A stretch of 64,000 bases of DNA from Acidobacteriota bacterium. GTDB lineage: Bacteria; Pseudomonadota; Alphaproteobacteria; Caulobacterales; Hyphomonadaceae. Under the pieces are notes generated by a model. That model saw nothing but the letters and a program-made list of their open reading frames with translations. It did no database searches and was not told the origin of the DNA. The stretch is taken from NCBI GenBank assembly GCA_016712445.1, contig JADJRB010000001.1:124001-188000 (forward strand). The letters run 5' to 3'. The position numbers and the translations under genes were made by a program. Position 1 is the first letter of the stretch. Every line of letters starts with the position of its first letter. Below are positions 52,331-61,699 of this stretch, piece by piece.

Positions 52331-52498
52331 TCAGCGCGCGTTGAGGCGGTTCTGGCGTTCGCGGCGGCGAACGATCAGCGCGGTGCGGGCATAGTTGGTG
52401 TCGTTGCCGGCCGCGCGGGGCGCAGCGACAGTGAAGATGCGGTCGAGCACCGGCGAGGAGGCCGGCGTTTCGGTGCGGGAAGCGGGAAGCGTGTTCAT
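52331..52498 (-). CDS. small basic protein, 55 aa
   Basis: A short gene from the ATG at 52498, preceded by AAGGACC at SD distance and closed by a good intrinsic terminator. The protein reads MNTLPASRTETPASSP with a basic end (ARTALIVRRRERQNRLNAR). The Ser/Thr/Pro-rich N-terminus and arginine-rich C-terminus recall DUF1127-like small proteins, but it is not clearly one. The unit with its own SD and terminator supports a real gene. Confidence 0.6.
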   Translation of the reverse strand: MNTLPASRTETPASSPVLDRIFTVAAPRAAGNDTNYARTALIVRRRERQNRLNAR

Positions 52499-52682
52499 GG
52501 CGTTGGTCCTTGGGAGCTTGGCGACCCGGGTGTCGGGGTCTTTGCCTGTAAGATGCAGGTGAGGGACGGGATGGATGCAGGGCGATGCAGATTTTTCGGA
52601 CGCGGCAACACGGGCGTCCGGACGCAGCGGGTCGCTGGCCGGTGCTTGAGGGTGGAGTTGCAGAACGGGGGTTAACGCCGAC

Positions 52683-53078
52683 CTAAGGTGGGCGGGCGTT
52701 GTGGTCTGAGATCAAGACCCCAACCGTCACGCGCTGCGCGCGCGCCACCTCCCCCGCTTTGCGGGAGAGGGGTGCGTTGCAGGTTCCTTCGGCACAGAGA
52801 CAGGCCGGGAGGCCGGTGGACCAGATGGGGTCGTCGTAGCGCGGCTTGAGCGGTGCGAGGGGATCGTGTTTCGGGGTTTCGATCTTGTCGCCGCGGTGGA
52901 CGATGCGCACGCCGCCCCACCAGCTGACGCCGAGCAGGAAGCCGGTGCGCTTCTCGCGCTGCAGGGCGAGCCAGGCGGCTTTCAGCTGCCAATAGAGGAT
53001 CGGCCAGAAGAACGGGTGCACGGCGTCGAAGAGACGCCGAAAGTGCACGTAGTTCCGTATGCTGAGGAAAGCCGACAT
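52683..53078 (-). CDS. hypothetical protein whose 3' end carries a dispersed palindrome
   Basis: A 131-aa protein from the ATG at 53078 (MSAFLSIRNYVHFRRLFDAV). A hydrophobic segment AVHPFFWPILYWQLKAAWLA is near residue 25, then a basic region. The last 35 residues (CNAPLSRKAGEVARAQRVTV) are encoded by sequence holding the palindrome at 52748-52770, so the original C-terminus may have been replaced when the repeat inserted. No family recognised. Confidence 0.5.
   Translation of the reverse strand: MSAFLSIRNYVHFRRLFDAVHPFFWPILYWQLKAAWLALQREKRTGFLLGVSWWGGVRIVHRGDKIETPKHDPLAPLKPRYDDPIWSTGLPACLCAEGTCNAPLSRKAGEVARAQRVTVGVLISDHNARPP
52748..52770. repeat. palindromic repeat inside a gene 3' end
   Basis: CCTCCCCCGC-TTT-GCGGGAGAGG forms an almost perfect hairpin. 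Elements with this CTCCCCCGC/GCGGGAGAG core are common dispersed palindromes in proteobacterial intergenic DNA; here it is read in frame as protein. Confidence 0.6.
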
Positions 53079-53143
53079 CTGCGCAGTATAGACTGGCTGC
53101 GGACCCGGCCGGATTGGGAAAGCGCAAAAAAGTTCAGGGCTCT

Positions 53144-53220
53144 GTCATTCCGGCGAAAGCCGGGCCCCAGAAGACCTTGAACGGCTTGGATTTCCGGGTC
53201 CCGGCTTTCGCCGGGATGAC
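53144..53220. repeat. inverted repeat, dispersed GTCATTCCGGC type
   Basis: GTCATTCCGGCGAAAGCCGG at 53144 and CCGGCTTTCGCCGGGATGAC ending at 53220 are reverse complements except for one position, and each arm is itself a GGCGAAAGCC-type hairpin. This sequence type is widely repeated in bacterial intergenic regions. It lies between the 131-aa hypothetical gene and the DUF1499 gene. Confidence 0.75.
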
Positions 53221-53248
53221 ACGGGGAAAGTTTGCGGCCCGCTCCGAT

Positions 53249-53280
53249 TTCGTTGCACAAGGGCGAACTTGTGCAACGAA
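53249..53280. terminator. perfect 13-bp hairpin downstream of the DUF1499 gene
   Basis: TTCGTTGCACAAG (53249-53261) and CTTGTGCAACGAA (53268-53280) are exact reverse complements around a GGCGAA loop. It begins 9 nt past the stop of the minus-strand DUF1499 gene. There is no strong T-tract on either strand, so it may protect mRNA ends or bind a protein rather than end transcription. Confidence 0.5.
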
Positions 53281-53289
53281 AATCCGGTG

Positions 53290-54174
53290 TCAGACGCCTT
53301 TGGCGATGCGCGCTTCGATCTCGTCGAGGAGATCGCGGACGCGGCGGGCGTTGGCGCCGAGGTCGGAGAGGCCGACGCGGCTGGTGGAGCGCACATCGAT
53401 CCGGCTGCCCTCGCCCTCACTCCGGACACGGATCATGATGTCGTCCTTGAAGCCGAACCAGTAGCTCTCCTCGGTGGCCTCGATGCGGCCCTCCTGCGGC
53501 TCGGCGAGCACCACGGTCCAGCCGCGCGCCTTCACCGCTTCCAGAGCGCGGGCATAGGCGACGTCCGGGGCAGCCGCCGTATCCAGCGGGGCGATGTGGG
53601 GATACGGGGTTTCCTTCGGGTTCTCGTGGGTGGCGGTGTCGAACTCGGCGGCTTCCTGCACCTCGGCGACACGCTTGCCGCCCATGCCGGGCCAGCGCCC
53701 GTCGGCGGCGGCGTCGATGACCGGATCATCCTCGATCGGGTTCAGGGCGCCGGTGGCTTCGCGCTGGGTGACGAGGGCGTCGCTCGGCTGGACCGGATTG
53801 TCCCAGTCAGTCTGGATGTCGTGCAGTGGCGGCAGCTGGGCGGCGTTGATACCGAAGGCAGCGACCCGGCCGAAGGCCAGCCCCGAGATGAGCAGCGCGC
53901 CGAAGGCCAGCATGAAGGCTTTCTTGCGGGGTGCGGCGATCAGCGAGACGATGAGCGCGATGACCGAGAGGCCGAGCGCGGCCATCAGCAGCATCGGGCC
54001 CCAGCCGATGGTCATCTTGCCGAGGCCGAATTGCCAGGTCCACAGGCCGAGCTTGGTGCCGACTGCGGCGGCGGCGAACCAGAGGATCGAGAAGATGGCG
54101 AAGGCAAGCGCGAAGCCTGCCAGCTTGCCGCGCCAACCGGCGGTGGCGGCTGGCGTTCCGGAAACTTCAGTCAT
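53290..54174 (-). CDS. DUF1499 membrane protein
   Basis: A 294-aa protein with four N-terminal helices (AGFALAFAIFSILWFAAAAV, MTIGWGPMLLMAALGLSVIA and two more). The C-terminal soluble DUF1499 domain contains WTVVLAEPQEGRIEATEESY, FGFKDDIMIRVRSEGEGSRI and DVRSTSRVGLSDLGANARRV, the family hallmark. Function unknown. It follows the acyl-CoA ligase gene in reverse order, with 13 nt between them. Confidence 0.88.
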   Translation of the reverse strand: MTEVSGTPAATAGWRGKLAGFALAFAIFSILWFAAAAVGTKLGLWTWQFGLGKMTIGWGPMLLMAALGLSVIALIVSLIAAPRKKAFMLAFGALLISGLAFGRVAAFGINAAQLPPLHDIQTDWDNPVQPSDALVTQREATGALNPIEDDPVIDAAADGRWPGMGGKRVAEVQEAAEFDTATHENPKETPYPHIAPLDTAAAPDVAYARALEAVKARGWTVVLAEPQEGRIEATEESYWFGFKDDIMIRVRSEGEGSRIDVRSTSRVGLSDLGANARRVRDLLDEIEARIAKGV

Positions 54175-54187
54175 GACCTGGGTCCTT

Positions 54188-55813
<1,626 letters not shown>

Positions 55814-55921
55814 TTGGTCTTCCCTCCGGGTGGGCGCGGCTCGCGGGGCGGCGGCGCTTGTGATTTTTCGATGCCCTGTCTATGCGGGCAAATGCGCTGA
55901 CGCAAGGAAAGGACAAGGCCC

Positions 55922-56890
55922 ATGAAGCGGCTTCTGGTAGCAGGAATGACGGCCCTGGCCCTGGCGGCGTGCACCGAGGCGGCCCAGGTGGGCGAGGCGC
56001 CGGTGGCGGCGCCTGAGCCGGAAACGCCGGTGGCCGAGCCGGTGGACGTGGTGCTGGCACCCCTGCCCGCGCTGTTCGACTGCCTGCGGGAGACCGGCGG
56101 CGTGCTGGTGGCGGCGCACCGGGGCGGCGGGGCGCCGGGCTATCCGGAGAATGCGGTGGAGACGCTGCAGTACGGCTTCGACAAGGGCATCCGGGTGTTC
56201 GAGATCGACGTCGCGACGAGCCGCGACGGCGTGCTGTTCCTGCACCATGACGACCGGTTCGGCCGCACCTCGCAGGGCAATGGCTATGTATCCGACACCG
56301 ACTGGGAGGATGTGGCCCGGGTCGCGCTGAAGGATACGGAGGGGGAGCGGACGGACTTCCATCCGCCGAAGCTGACCGACGCCCTGCTCTGGGCCAAGCA
56401 GACCGGCGCGATCCTCGAACTTGACCGCAAGAAGACGACCGGCTTCCGGGAGATCGCCGAGGCCGTGAAGGCGGCGGGCGCGGAGAACAATGTGCTGATG
56501 ATCTCGTATACGGACGAGGAAGCCGGCACGATTGCCGGCATCGACCGTACGCTGATGATGACGGCTTCGGCGCGCGGCGACCGCGACATGGGGAAGCTGG
56601 AGGCGCTCGGCGTGGACCCCGAACGCGTGGTCGGCTGGACGGGCGTGGCCCAGCCGGATGTGCCGGCGTTCGAGCGGCTGCGGGAGATCGGCGTGGAGCC
56701 GGCCTTCGGGACGCTGGGCCGCGCGGGCGAGCGGCTGGACGACCTCTACTGGGAAGACGGCGACGGCAGCGAGTACCAGCGGCTGGTGGATGACGGCGTG
56801 GTGCTGATCGCGACGGACGAGCCCTACCGGGTGGCCGAGTGGCTGGAAGCGGACGATGCGGGCTGGGAGGCTTGCGCGAAGCCCCAATAG
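55922..56890 (+). CDS. glycerophosphodiester phosphodiesterase lipoprotein
   Basis: A 322-aa secreted enzyme. The signal ends in a lipobox (TALALAACTEA), then a Pro/Val/Glu linker. The GDPD catalytic motifs are LVAAHRGGGAPGYPENAVET (HRG...PEN), IRVFEIDVATSRDGVLF (EID) and LHHDDRFGRTSQGN (HDD). It hydrolyses glycerophosphodiesters to glycerol 3-phosphate in the periplasm. Divergent from the acyl-CoA ligase gene. Confidence 0.92.
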   Translation: MKRLLVAGMTALALAACTEAAQVGEAPVAAPEPETPVAEPVDVVLAPLPALFDCLRETGGVLVAAHRGGGAPGYPENAVETLQYGFDKGIRVFEIDVATSRDGVLFLHHDDRFGRTSQGNGYVSDTDWEDVARVALKDTEGERTDFHPPKLTDALLWAKQTGAILELDRKKTTGFREIAEAVKAAGAENNVLMISYTDEEAGTIAGIDRTLMMTASARGDRDMGKLEALGVDPERVVGWTGVAQPDVPAFERLREIGVEPAFGTLGRAGERLDDLYWEDGDGSEYQRLVDDGVVLIATDEPYRVAEWLEADDAGWEACAKPQ

Positions 56891-56964
56891 TTGGGGCCCG
56901 GCGATTGACGCCCGTCCGCATGCGGAGTAGGAGACGCGCGGGCCTGGGACGCCCGCCGCTCGCA

Positions 56965-57078
56965 CAGGCTTCGGCCTGACGGTGAAGTTCCCCCGGCAGG
57001 GATGCCGCGACATTTCACGGAAACATGTCTTCACCGGCAGTTCCGCGGCAAGGCGAGCCCCGCTGCAACGTGACTGCC
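56965..57078 (+). ncRNA. structured leader RNA upstream of the glyoxalase-related gene
   Basis: The 208-nt gap before 57099 folds well by eye: a CAGGC-TTCG-GCCTG hairpin (56965-56978); a long-range GGTGAA/TTCACC stem (56981-56986 with 57030-57035) enclosing hairpins CGGCA-GGGA-TGCCG (56994-57007) and GACAT/ATGTC (57009-57029); then a GGCAGT/ACTGCC stem (57036-57041 with 57073-57078) enclosing GCGG/CCGC. This gives a three-way junction plus an extended stem, ending 20 nt before the start codon. I could not match it to a riboswitch class. It could be a cis-regulatory leader; the structure is inferred from sequence only. Confidence 0.45.
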
Positions 57079-57098
57079 CGGACTGAAGGACTGTTGAG

Positions 57099-57548
57099 AT
57101 GACTTCCCAGATTTTCACGCGCGAGCAGGCGAAAGCCCGCGCGCGAGACCTGCGCGCTGAACTGGCAAGTGCCGGCACGCCGATTTCCCATGCCCAGGCG
57201 CTGGAGCGCGTTGCGGCCGAGCTTGGCTACCGCGACTGGAACACCGCGTCGGCGCGCCTCTCGAATGAGCCGGACGTGCCCTTCCAGGTCGGCGACCACG
57301 TCGCCGGCGCCTACCTGAAGCAGCCGTTCAAGGGCCGCCTCCTCGCTGTGCGCGAGATTGGCGGCGGGGCGGCTTACGACCTGACGATCCGGTTCGATGA
57401 ACCCGTCGATGTGGTGGAGTTCGAAAGCTTTTCGAACTTTCGCACGCAGGTGCGCATCACGGTGTCAGCCGATGGCATCTCGACGTTCCGGACAAGTGAC
57501 GGCGAGCCTCACATGGGCGTTGCGCGGGTCAGCGCAGGGCTCGTCTGA
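57099..57548 (+). CDS. glyoxalase-related small protein
   Basis: A 149-aa protein. The N-terminal 55 residues (AKARARDLRAELASAGTPIS, HAQALERVAAELGYRDWNTA) match the short alpha-helical domain found in glyoxalase-related proteins (Glyoxalase_8 type). The C-terminal part has a beta-rich fold (VPFQVGDHVAGAYLKQPFKG). Catalytic function is uncertain. It has a structured leader, and its stop overlaps the next gene by 1 nt. Confidence 0.7.
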   Translation: MTSQIFTREQAKARARDLRAELASAGTPISHAQALERVAAELGYRDWNTASARLSNEPDVPFQVGDHVAGAYLKQPFKGRLLAVREIGGGAAYDLTIRFDEPVDVVEFESFSNFRTQVRITVSADGISTFRTSDGEPHMGVARVSAGLV

Positions 57549-57973
57549 TGGCGTTTCTCTATCCGACGCAGGAGGCGGGCCGCCGGTTCGTGATGAGCGG
57601 ACGCGGCGGGCCGATCCTGATGCTCAACCTGATCCGCCTGCGGACGGTTGCCGATTACTCGGCCGACCCGCATCTCGCGCCGCCGGCACCCATCAGTGGG
57701 CGGCAGGCGTATGACCTCTATGTAGCGCATACCCTGCCCTTCCTCGAAGCGAGTGGCGGCGGGCTGGACCTCATCGCAGATGGCGGTGACTGGCTCGTCG
57801 GGCCGGTCGATGAACGCTGGGACATAGCGATGCTGGTGCGGCAGAAGGACATGGAAACCTTCCTCGCCTTCGAGCAGAACGCGGCCTATCTCGCCGGCAT
57901 CGGACACCGGACCGCGGCGGCAGAGGACACGCGCCTGCTGCCGCTGACGGTCAGGGGTAGAGGCGCACGCTGA
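57548..57973 (+). CDS. DUF1330-like small protein
   Basis: A 141-aa protein starting at the ATG inside the previous stop (TGATGG). ISGRQAYDLYVAHTLPFLEA and LVGPVDERWDIAMLVRQKDM resemble the dimeric alpha-beta barrel family DUF1330 (MLNLIRLRT start). Likely co-expressed with the glyoxalase-related gene. It overlaps the convergent pdxH gene by 23 nt. Confidence 0.65.
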   Translation: MAFLYPTQEAGRRFVMSGRGGPILMLNLIRLRTVADYSADPHLAPPAPISGRQAYDLYVAHTLPFLEASGGGLDLIADGGDWLVGPVDERWDIAMLVRQKDMETFLAFEQNAAYLAGIGHRTAAAEDTRLLPLTVRGRGAR

Positions 57974-58607
57974 CCCAGCCGTCGCCCTTGCGGTAGAGCT
58001 TCAGGCGGTCGTGCATGCGGAAGGCCTGGTCCTGCCAGAACTCGATCTCCGTCGGCGTGAGCCGGAAGCCGCCCCAGAACTCCGGACGCGGAATATCCGG
58101 CCCGTCGCCGTAGATGGTGGAGACTTCGGCGATGCGCTGTTCGAACACCGAGCGGTCCGCCATCGGGCGCGACTGGTCGGAGGCGATGGCGCTGATCCGG
58201 CTTTGCGCGGCGCGCGAGGCGAAGTAGGTATCGGCCTCGGCGTCGGAGACGCGCGCGACACTGCCCCGGATGCGGACCTGGCGGCGCAGGCTTTTCCAGT
58301 GGAGGCCGAGGGCGGCGTAAGGGTGCGCGGCCAGCTGCACACCCTTGGCGCTTTCAAGGTTGGTGAAGAAGGTGAAGCCCGCCGCATCGACCCCCTTCAG
58401 GAGGACGATGCGGACATCGGGGTTGCCGCCGGCGTCGACCGTGGCGAGTGACATGGCATTGGAATCGTTCGGCTCCGAGGCGCGCGCATCGGCCATCCAT
58501 TGCTGGAACAGGGCGATGGGATCGCTGGTTTCCGGGATCAAGGCGCGGTCGCCGCTGTTGGCATAGTCGGCGGCGCTGGGGGTCGGCGGGATCACGGGAG
58601 AAGACAT
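57951..58607 (-). CDS. pdxH: pyridoxamine 5'-phosphate oxidase
   Basis: A 218-aa FMN enzyme giving pyridoxal 5'-phosphate, from the ATG at 58607 (MSSPVIPPTP). RIVLLKGVDAAGFTFFTNLE, LHWKSLRRQVRIRGSVARVS, PRPEFWGGFRLTPTEIEFWQ and the C-terminal R-x-L-Y-P ending are family signatures; the FMN- and PLP-binding Arg and Lys residues are visible. It overlaps the DUF1330-like gene by 23 nt at the 3' end. Confidence 0.95.
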   Translation of the reverse strand: MSSPVIPPTPSAADYANSGDRALIPETSDPIALFQQWMADARASEPNDSNAMSLATVDAGGNPDVRIVLLKGVDAAGFTFFTNLESAKGVQLAAHPYAALGLHWKSLRRQVRIRGSVARVSDAEADTYFASRAAQSRISAIASDQSRPMADRSVFEQRIAEVSTIYGDGPDIPRPEFWGGFRLTPTEIEFWQDQAFRMHDRLKLYRKGDGWVSVRLYP

Positions 58608-58688
58608 CGGGCGGCCTATTTGGCGGTTTGTAAGGCTGGCGATTTCATATAGGAGGCGGGGCATAACCGCGAGGGCGCAGGCTGTCAC

Positions 58689-59780
58689 ATGTCGCATAAC
58701 ACATTTGGCCATCTGTTTCGTGTCACGACCTGGGGCGAAAGCCACGGGCCGGCACTGGGCTGTGTGGTAGACGGGTGCCCGGCGGGACTGGCTCTGGACG
58801 AGGCGTTCATCCAGCAATTCCTCGACAAGCGCCGGCCGGGCACCTCGCGTTTCGTGACGCAGCGGCAGGAAGCCGATCTGGTGAAGATATTGTCGGGCGT
58901 ATTCGAAGACGACCGCACGGGTGGGCCCGTGACGACTGGCACGCCGATCAGCCTGATGATCGAGAACACCGACCAGCGCAGCAAGGATTACCGCGAGATC
59001 CGCGACCGCTACCGGCCGGGCCATGCGGATTATGCCTATGACGCAAAATACGGCGTGCGCGACTATCGCGGCGGCGGGCGCAGCTCGGCGCGGGAGACGG
59101 CAGCGCGGGTGGCGGCGGGCGCGGTGGCGCGGCGGGTGCTGGGCGACGGGATCGTGATCCGGGGCGCGGTGGTGCAGATCGGGCCGCACATGATCGACCC
59201 CGAGGCCTGGAACTGGGACGAGACGCAGAACAACCCCTTCTGGTGCCCGGATGCGAACATGGCGGGGCGCTGGGAAGAGTTCCTGGACGAGACGCGCAAG
59301 GCGGGCAGCTCGGCGGGTGCGATTGTCGAGGTGCATGCCTCGGGCGTGCCGGCCGGATGGGGCGCGCCGGTGTATGGCAAGCTGGACGCCGAACTTGCCG
59401 GGGCGATGATGAGCATCAACGCCGCCAAGGGCGTAGAGATCGGCGCGGGCTTTGCGGCGGCCGCAATGAGCGGCGAAGAGAACGCCGACGAGATGCGCGC
59501 CGGCAACGACGGCCCGACTTTCCTTGCCAACAACAATGGCGGGGTCGCGGGCGGCATTTCGACGGGACAGGACGTGGTGGTGCGGATTGCGATCAAGCCG
59601 ACCTCGTCGATCCTGACGCCGGTGAAATCAGTGACGCGGGACGGCGAGGAAGTAGACGTGCGCACCATCGGGCGCCATGACCCTTGCGTGGGCATCCGCG
59701 CGGTGCCGGTGGCCGAAGCGATGCTGGCGTGCGTCCTGGCGGATGCGAAACTGCGCCACCGGGGGCAAACGGGGCGATAG
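58689..59780 (+). CDS. aroC: chorismate synthase
   Basis: A 363-aa FMN-dependent enzyme, last step of the shikimate pathway. Signatures: FRVTTWGESHGPALGCVVDG, YRPGHADYAYDAKYGVRDYR with the GGGRSSARETAARVA loop, and the late FLANNNGGVAGGISTGQDV and RHDPCVGIRAVPVAEAM. Divergent from pdxH (81 nt between starts). Ends at an intrinsic terminator. Confidence 0.97.
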   Translation: MSHNTFGHLFRVTTWGESHGPALGCVVDGCPAGLALDEAFIQQFLDKRRPGTSRFVTQRQEADLVKILSGVFEDDRTGGPVTTGTPISLMIENTDQRSKDYREIRDRYRPGHADYAYDAKYGVRDYRGGGRSSARETAARVAAGAVARRVLGDGIVIRGAVVQIGPHMIDPEAWNWDETQNNPFWCPDANMAGRWEEFLDETRKAGSSAGAIVEVHASGVPAGWGAPVYGKLDAELAGAMMSINAAKGVEIGAGFAAAAMSGEENADEMRAGNDGPTFLANNNGGVAGGISTGQDVVVRIAIKPTSSILTPVKSVTRDGEEVDVRTIGRHDPCVGIRAVPVAEAMLACVLADAKLRHRGQTGR

Positions 59781-59782
59781 AA

Positions 59783-59813
59783 AAAGCCCCCGTGCGTTCT
59801 GCACAGGGGCTTT
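59783..59813. terminator. bidirectional intrinsic terminator after aroC
   Basis: AAAGCCCC-C-GTGC (59783-59795) pairs with GCAC-A-GGGGCTTT (59801-59813) around TTCTG. The TTT end serves the plus strand (aroC) and the opposite TTTTT tract serves the minus-strand barrel gene stopping at 59838. Confidence 0.8.
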
Positions 59814-59837
59814 CCAGTCAAATCCGTAAACGGATTA

Positions 59838-60335
59838 TCAGAAGCGGAAGACGCCGCCGATCGAGAAGACGTCGGCTTCGGAATCGTCACCTTCGTAACG
59901 CGAGGCATCGGCACGAATGCCGAATTTGTCGGTCAGGAAGAATTTGCCGCCGACGCCATAGGCGACGCCGTCAACATCTGCCGAACCGCTGCCGAGACCG
60001 GGAACGCTGGCATTGAATTCCGACGTGGCATAGCCGAGGCGGCCGAAGAGTTCGACGCGATCGGAAACCGGAGCGCGCAGGACGCCGAAGGCGCCGAGCG
60101 AGTTGTCGAGTTCGACCGTGCCGCCGCCGACATCGGCTTCGTCGATGCCGATCGACACTTCACCTTCAGCGCCGATATAGCGGTTGAAGAAGTAGGTGCC
60201 ACGGGCCGTGAGGGCGCCGACATCAGCGCCGTCACCATCGATGTTCGAATAGGCGCCGCTCAGTTCGACGTTGCCTTGGGCAACGGCGATCGGGGCAGCG
60301 ACGATGGCGAGGAGGGAAGCGAGTGCAAGTTTCAT
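59838..60335 (-). CDS. outer-membrane beta-barrel protein
   Basis: A 165-aa protein from the ATG at 60335 with signal peptide LALASLLAIVAAPIAVAQ. The mature chain is built of amphipathic beta-strands (VELSGAYSNIDGDGADVGAL; RVELFGRLGYATSEFNASVP) and ends in Phe (SIGGVFRF), as outer-membrane proteins do. It resembles the OmpA/Opa-like small eight-stranded barrel group (OMP_b-brl). Strong SD; probably well expressed. Confidence 0.85.
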   Translation of the reverse strand: MKLALASLLAIVAAPIAVAQGNVELSGAYSNIDGDGADVGALTARGTYFFNRYIGAEGEVSIGIDEADVGGGTVELDNSLGAFGVLRAPVSDRVELFGRLGYATSEFNASVPGLGSGSADVDGVAYGVGGKFFLTDKFGIRADASRYEGDDSEADVFSIGGVFRF

Positions 60336-60507
60336 TTTCTTTTTTCTCCGTACTCTGCGCAAACAGCGCGCCGCAGAAATAGCAATGCCGGCGGCGTAAA
60401 CCAGAGCGTGTGGCAGCAAGGAAATCGTTTCAGCCGGCCCCTGTGACGGACAAAGCACAGAAAATGAAATTCGCGTAATCTGGCAGCGGCGGCGCCGGAT
60501 TGTTCCC

Positions 60508-61578
60508 CTACGGACGGCGCCAGACTGAAACTTTCGTAAGGAATGCGAGGGACTGGCGAGCCTTTACAAATCCGCAGGATTCAACAGCTTGTTGCAGGTC
60601 CCAGCCGAGATACCCCTTGTAATACGGCTCGTGAAATCCATGCGGAAAATATTCGAGCAGGCCGTCGAGTGCGGGATAGTCACCAAACTGGACACTGTCG
60701 GCGAGGATGAAGGTGCCGCCCGGCTTCAGTACACGGAATATCTCGGCAAGGACTTGTGGGCGCACCTTCGGCGGAAGCTCATGGAACAGGAAGATCGAGA
60801 CGGCGAGGTCCTGAGAGCCCGCGTCCAGCGGCATCGATTCGGCGGCATCATGGATGATGCTGGCCTGGCGCCAGGGCGCCAAGCGGACACGGGCCGCCTC
60901 GGTATAGGTCGGCGAAAGATCGAGACCGGTGACTTTCAGTTTCGGCCAGACGCCAAGCACTTTTTCGAGGAAGCGGCCATTGCCGCAGGCGACGTCGAGC
61001 AGCGACACGGTGCGCTGGTCGCGGCCTTTCAGCTCGCGGCTGATCTCGGCCAACGCGGCGCGGCGCATGGCGTCTGCCGTGCCCGAGAACAGGGCTTCGA
61101 CCTGGGTGTCGTAGAGTTCGGCGCTGTCGTCGGTGAACCAGCCGCCCGACTGGTAGTGGAAATTCTGCAGATAGTAGGCGGGATAACGGTTCGATCCTTC
61201 GCCCACCTGCTGGCGGATCTCGGTGCCGTCGCGCGCGAGGCGGCGCCGGTTGACCTCGGCCGCGTCCCGCAGGAAGGCGCGGGCGGATTTCAGGGCGCGC
61301 GGGACAGCCGCAAAGTCGAGATCATCCGGGGCGGGATAGAGGCCGGCTTCGACATTCGCGCGGTCCTGCAGGAACAGGCGGACATAGGCCTTGCGCAGTT
61401 CGGCCATCTGCGGCGGGCCGCTTGAGGGGCGGAATTCAGGCTCGCCGGGGCGGGTGAAGCCGCCGGACTGGCGCCGGGCGGCCTGCATCTGGGCGGCATA
61501 CCAGGCCGAACGCAGGCCTTGCCCGGCCGCATAACGCGCCCGGCCAGCGGTTTTCGCAGCGCGGTCGATCAGTCTCAT
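60508..61578 (-). CDS. class I SAM-dependent methyltransferase
   Basis: A 356-aa protein. The N-terminal 150 residues are basic and helical, probably a substrate-binding part (GEGSNRYPAYYLQNFHYQSG). The SAM motif is SLLDVACGNGRFLEKVLGVW, with KVTGLDLSPTYTEAARVRLA and a late VLKPGGTFILADSVQFGDYP. It resembles UbiE-like methyltransferases. Substrate unknown. Confidence 0.85.
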   Translation of the reverse strand: MRLIDRAAKTAGRARYAAGQGLRSAWYAAQMQAARRQSGGFTRPGEPEFRPSSGPPQMAELRKAYVRLFLQDRANVEAGLYPAPDDLDFAAVPRALKSARAFLRDAAEVNRRRLARDGTEIRQQVGEGSNRYPAYYLQNFHYQSGGWFTDDSAELYDTQVEALFSGTADAMRRAALAEISRELKGRDQRTVSLLDVACGNGRFLEKVLGVWPKLKVTGLDLSPTYTEAARVRLAPWRQASIIHDAAESMPLDAGSQDLAVSIFLFHELPPKVRPQVLAEIFRVLKPGGTFILADSVQFGDYPALDGLLEYFPHGFHEPYYKGYLGWDLQQAVESCGFVKARQSLAFLTKVSVWRRP

Positions 61579-61699
61579 ACCGGGAATATGCGGGCCGCCG
61601 GGGCCCCCGTCCAGCCTTCAGGCTCCGTTCAGGTTGGCGCAGGCAGGTTGGCATCCGAAACTGGCGCACCTTGCCTTGTGACGCCGAAGGAGACGGGTG

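Noticed and set aside
56891..57098. FMN or cobalamin riboswitch
   Set aside because: Short phrases resemble parts of both, but the FMN core strands and the 3' B12 box are absent or in the wrong order.
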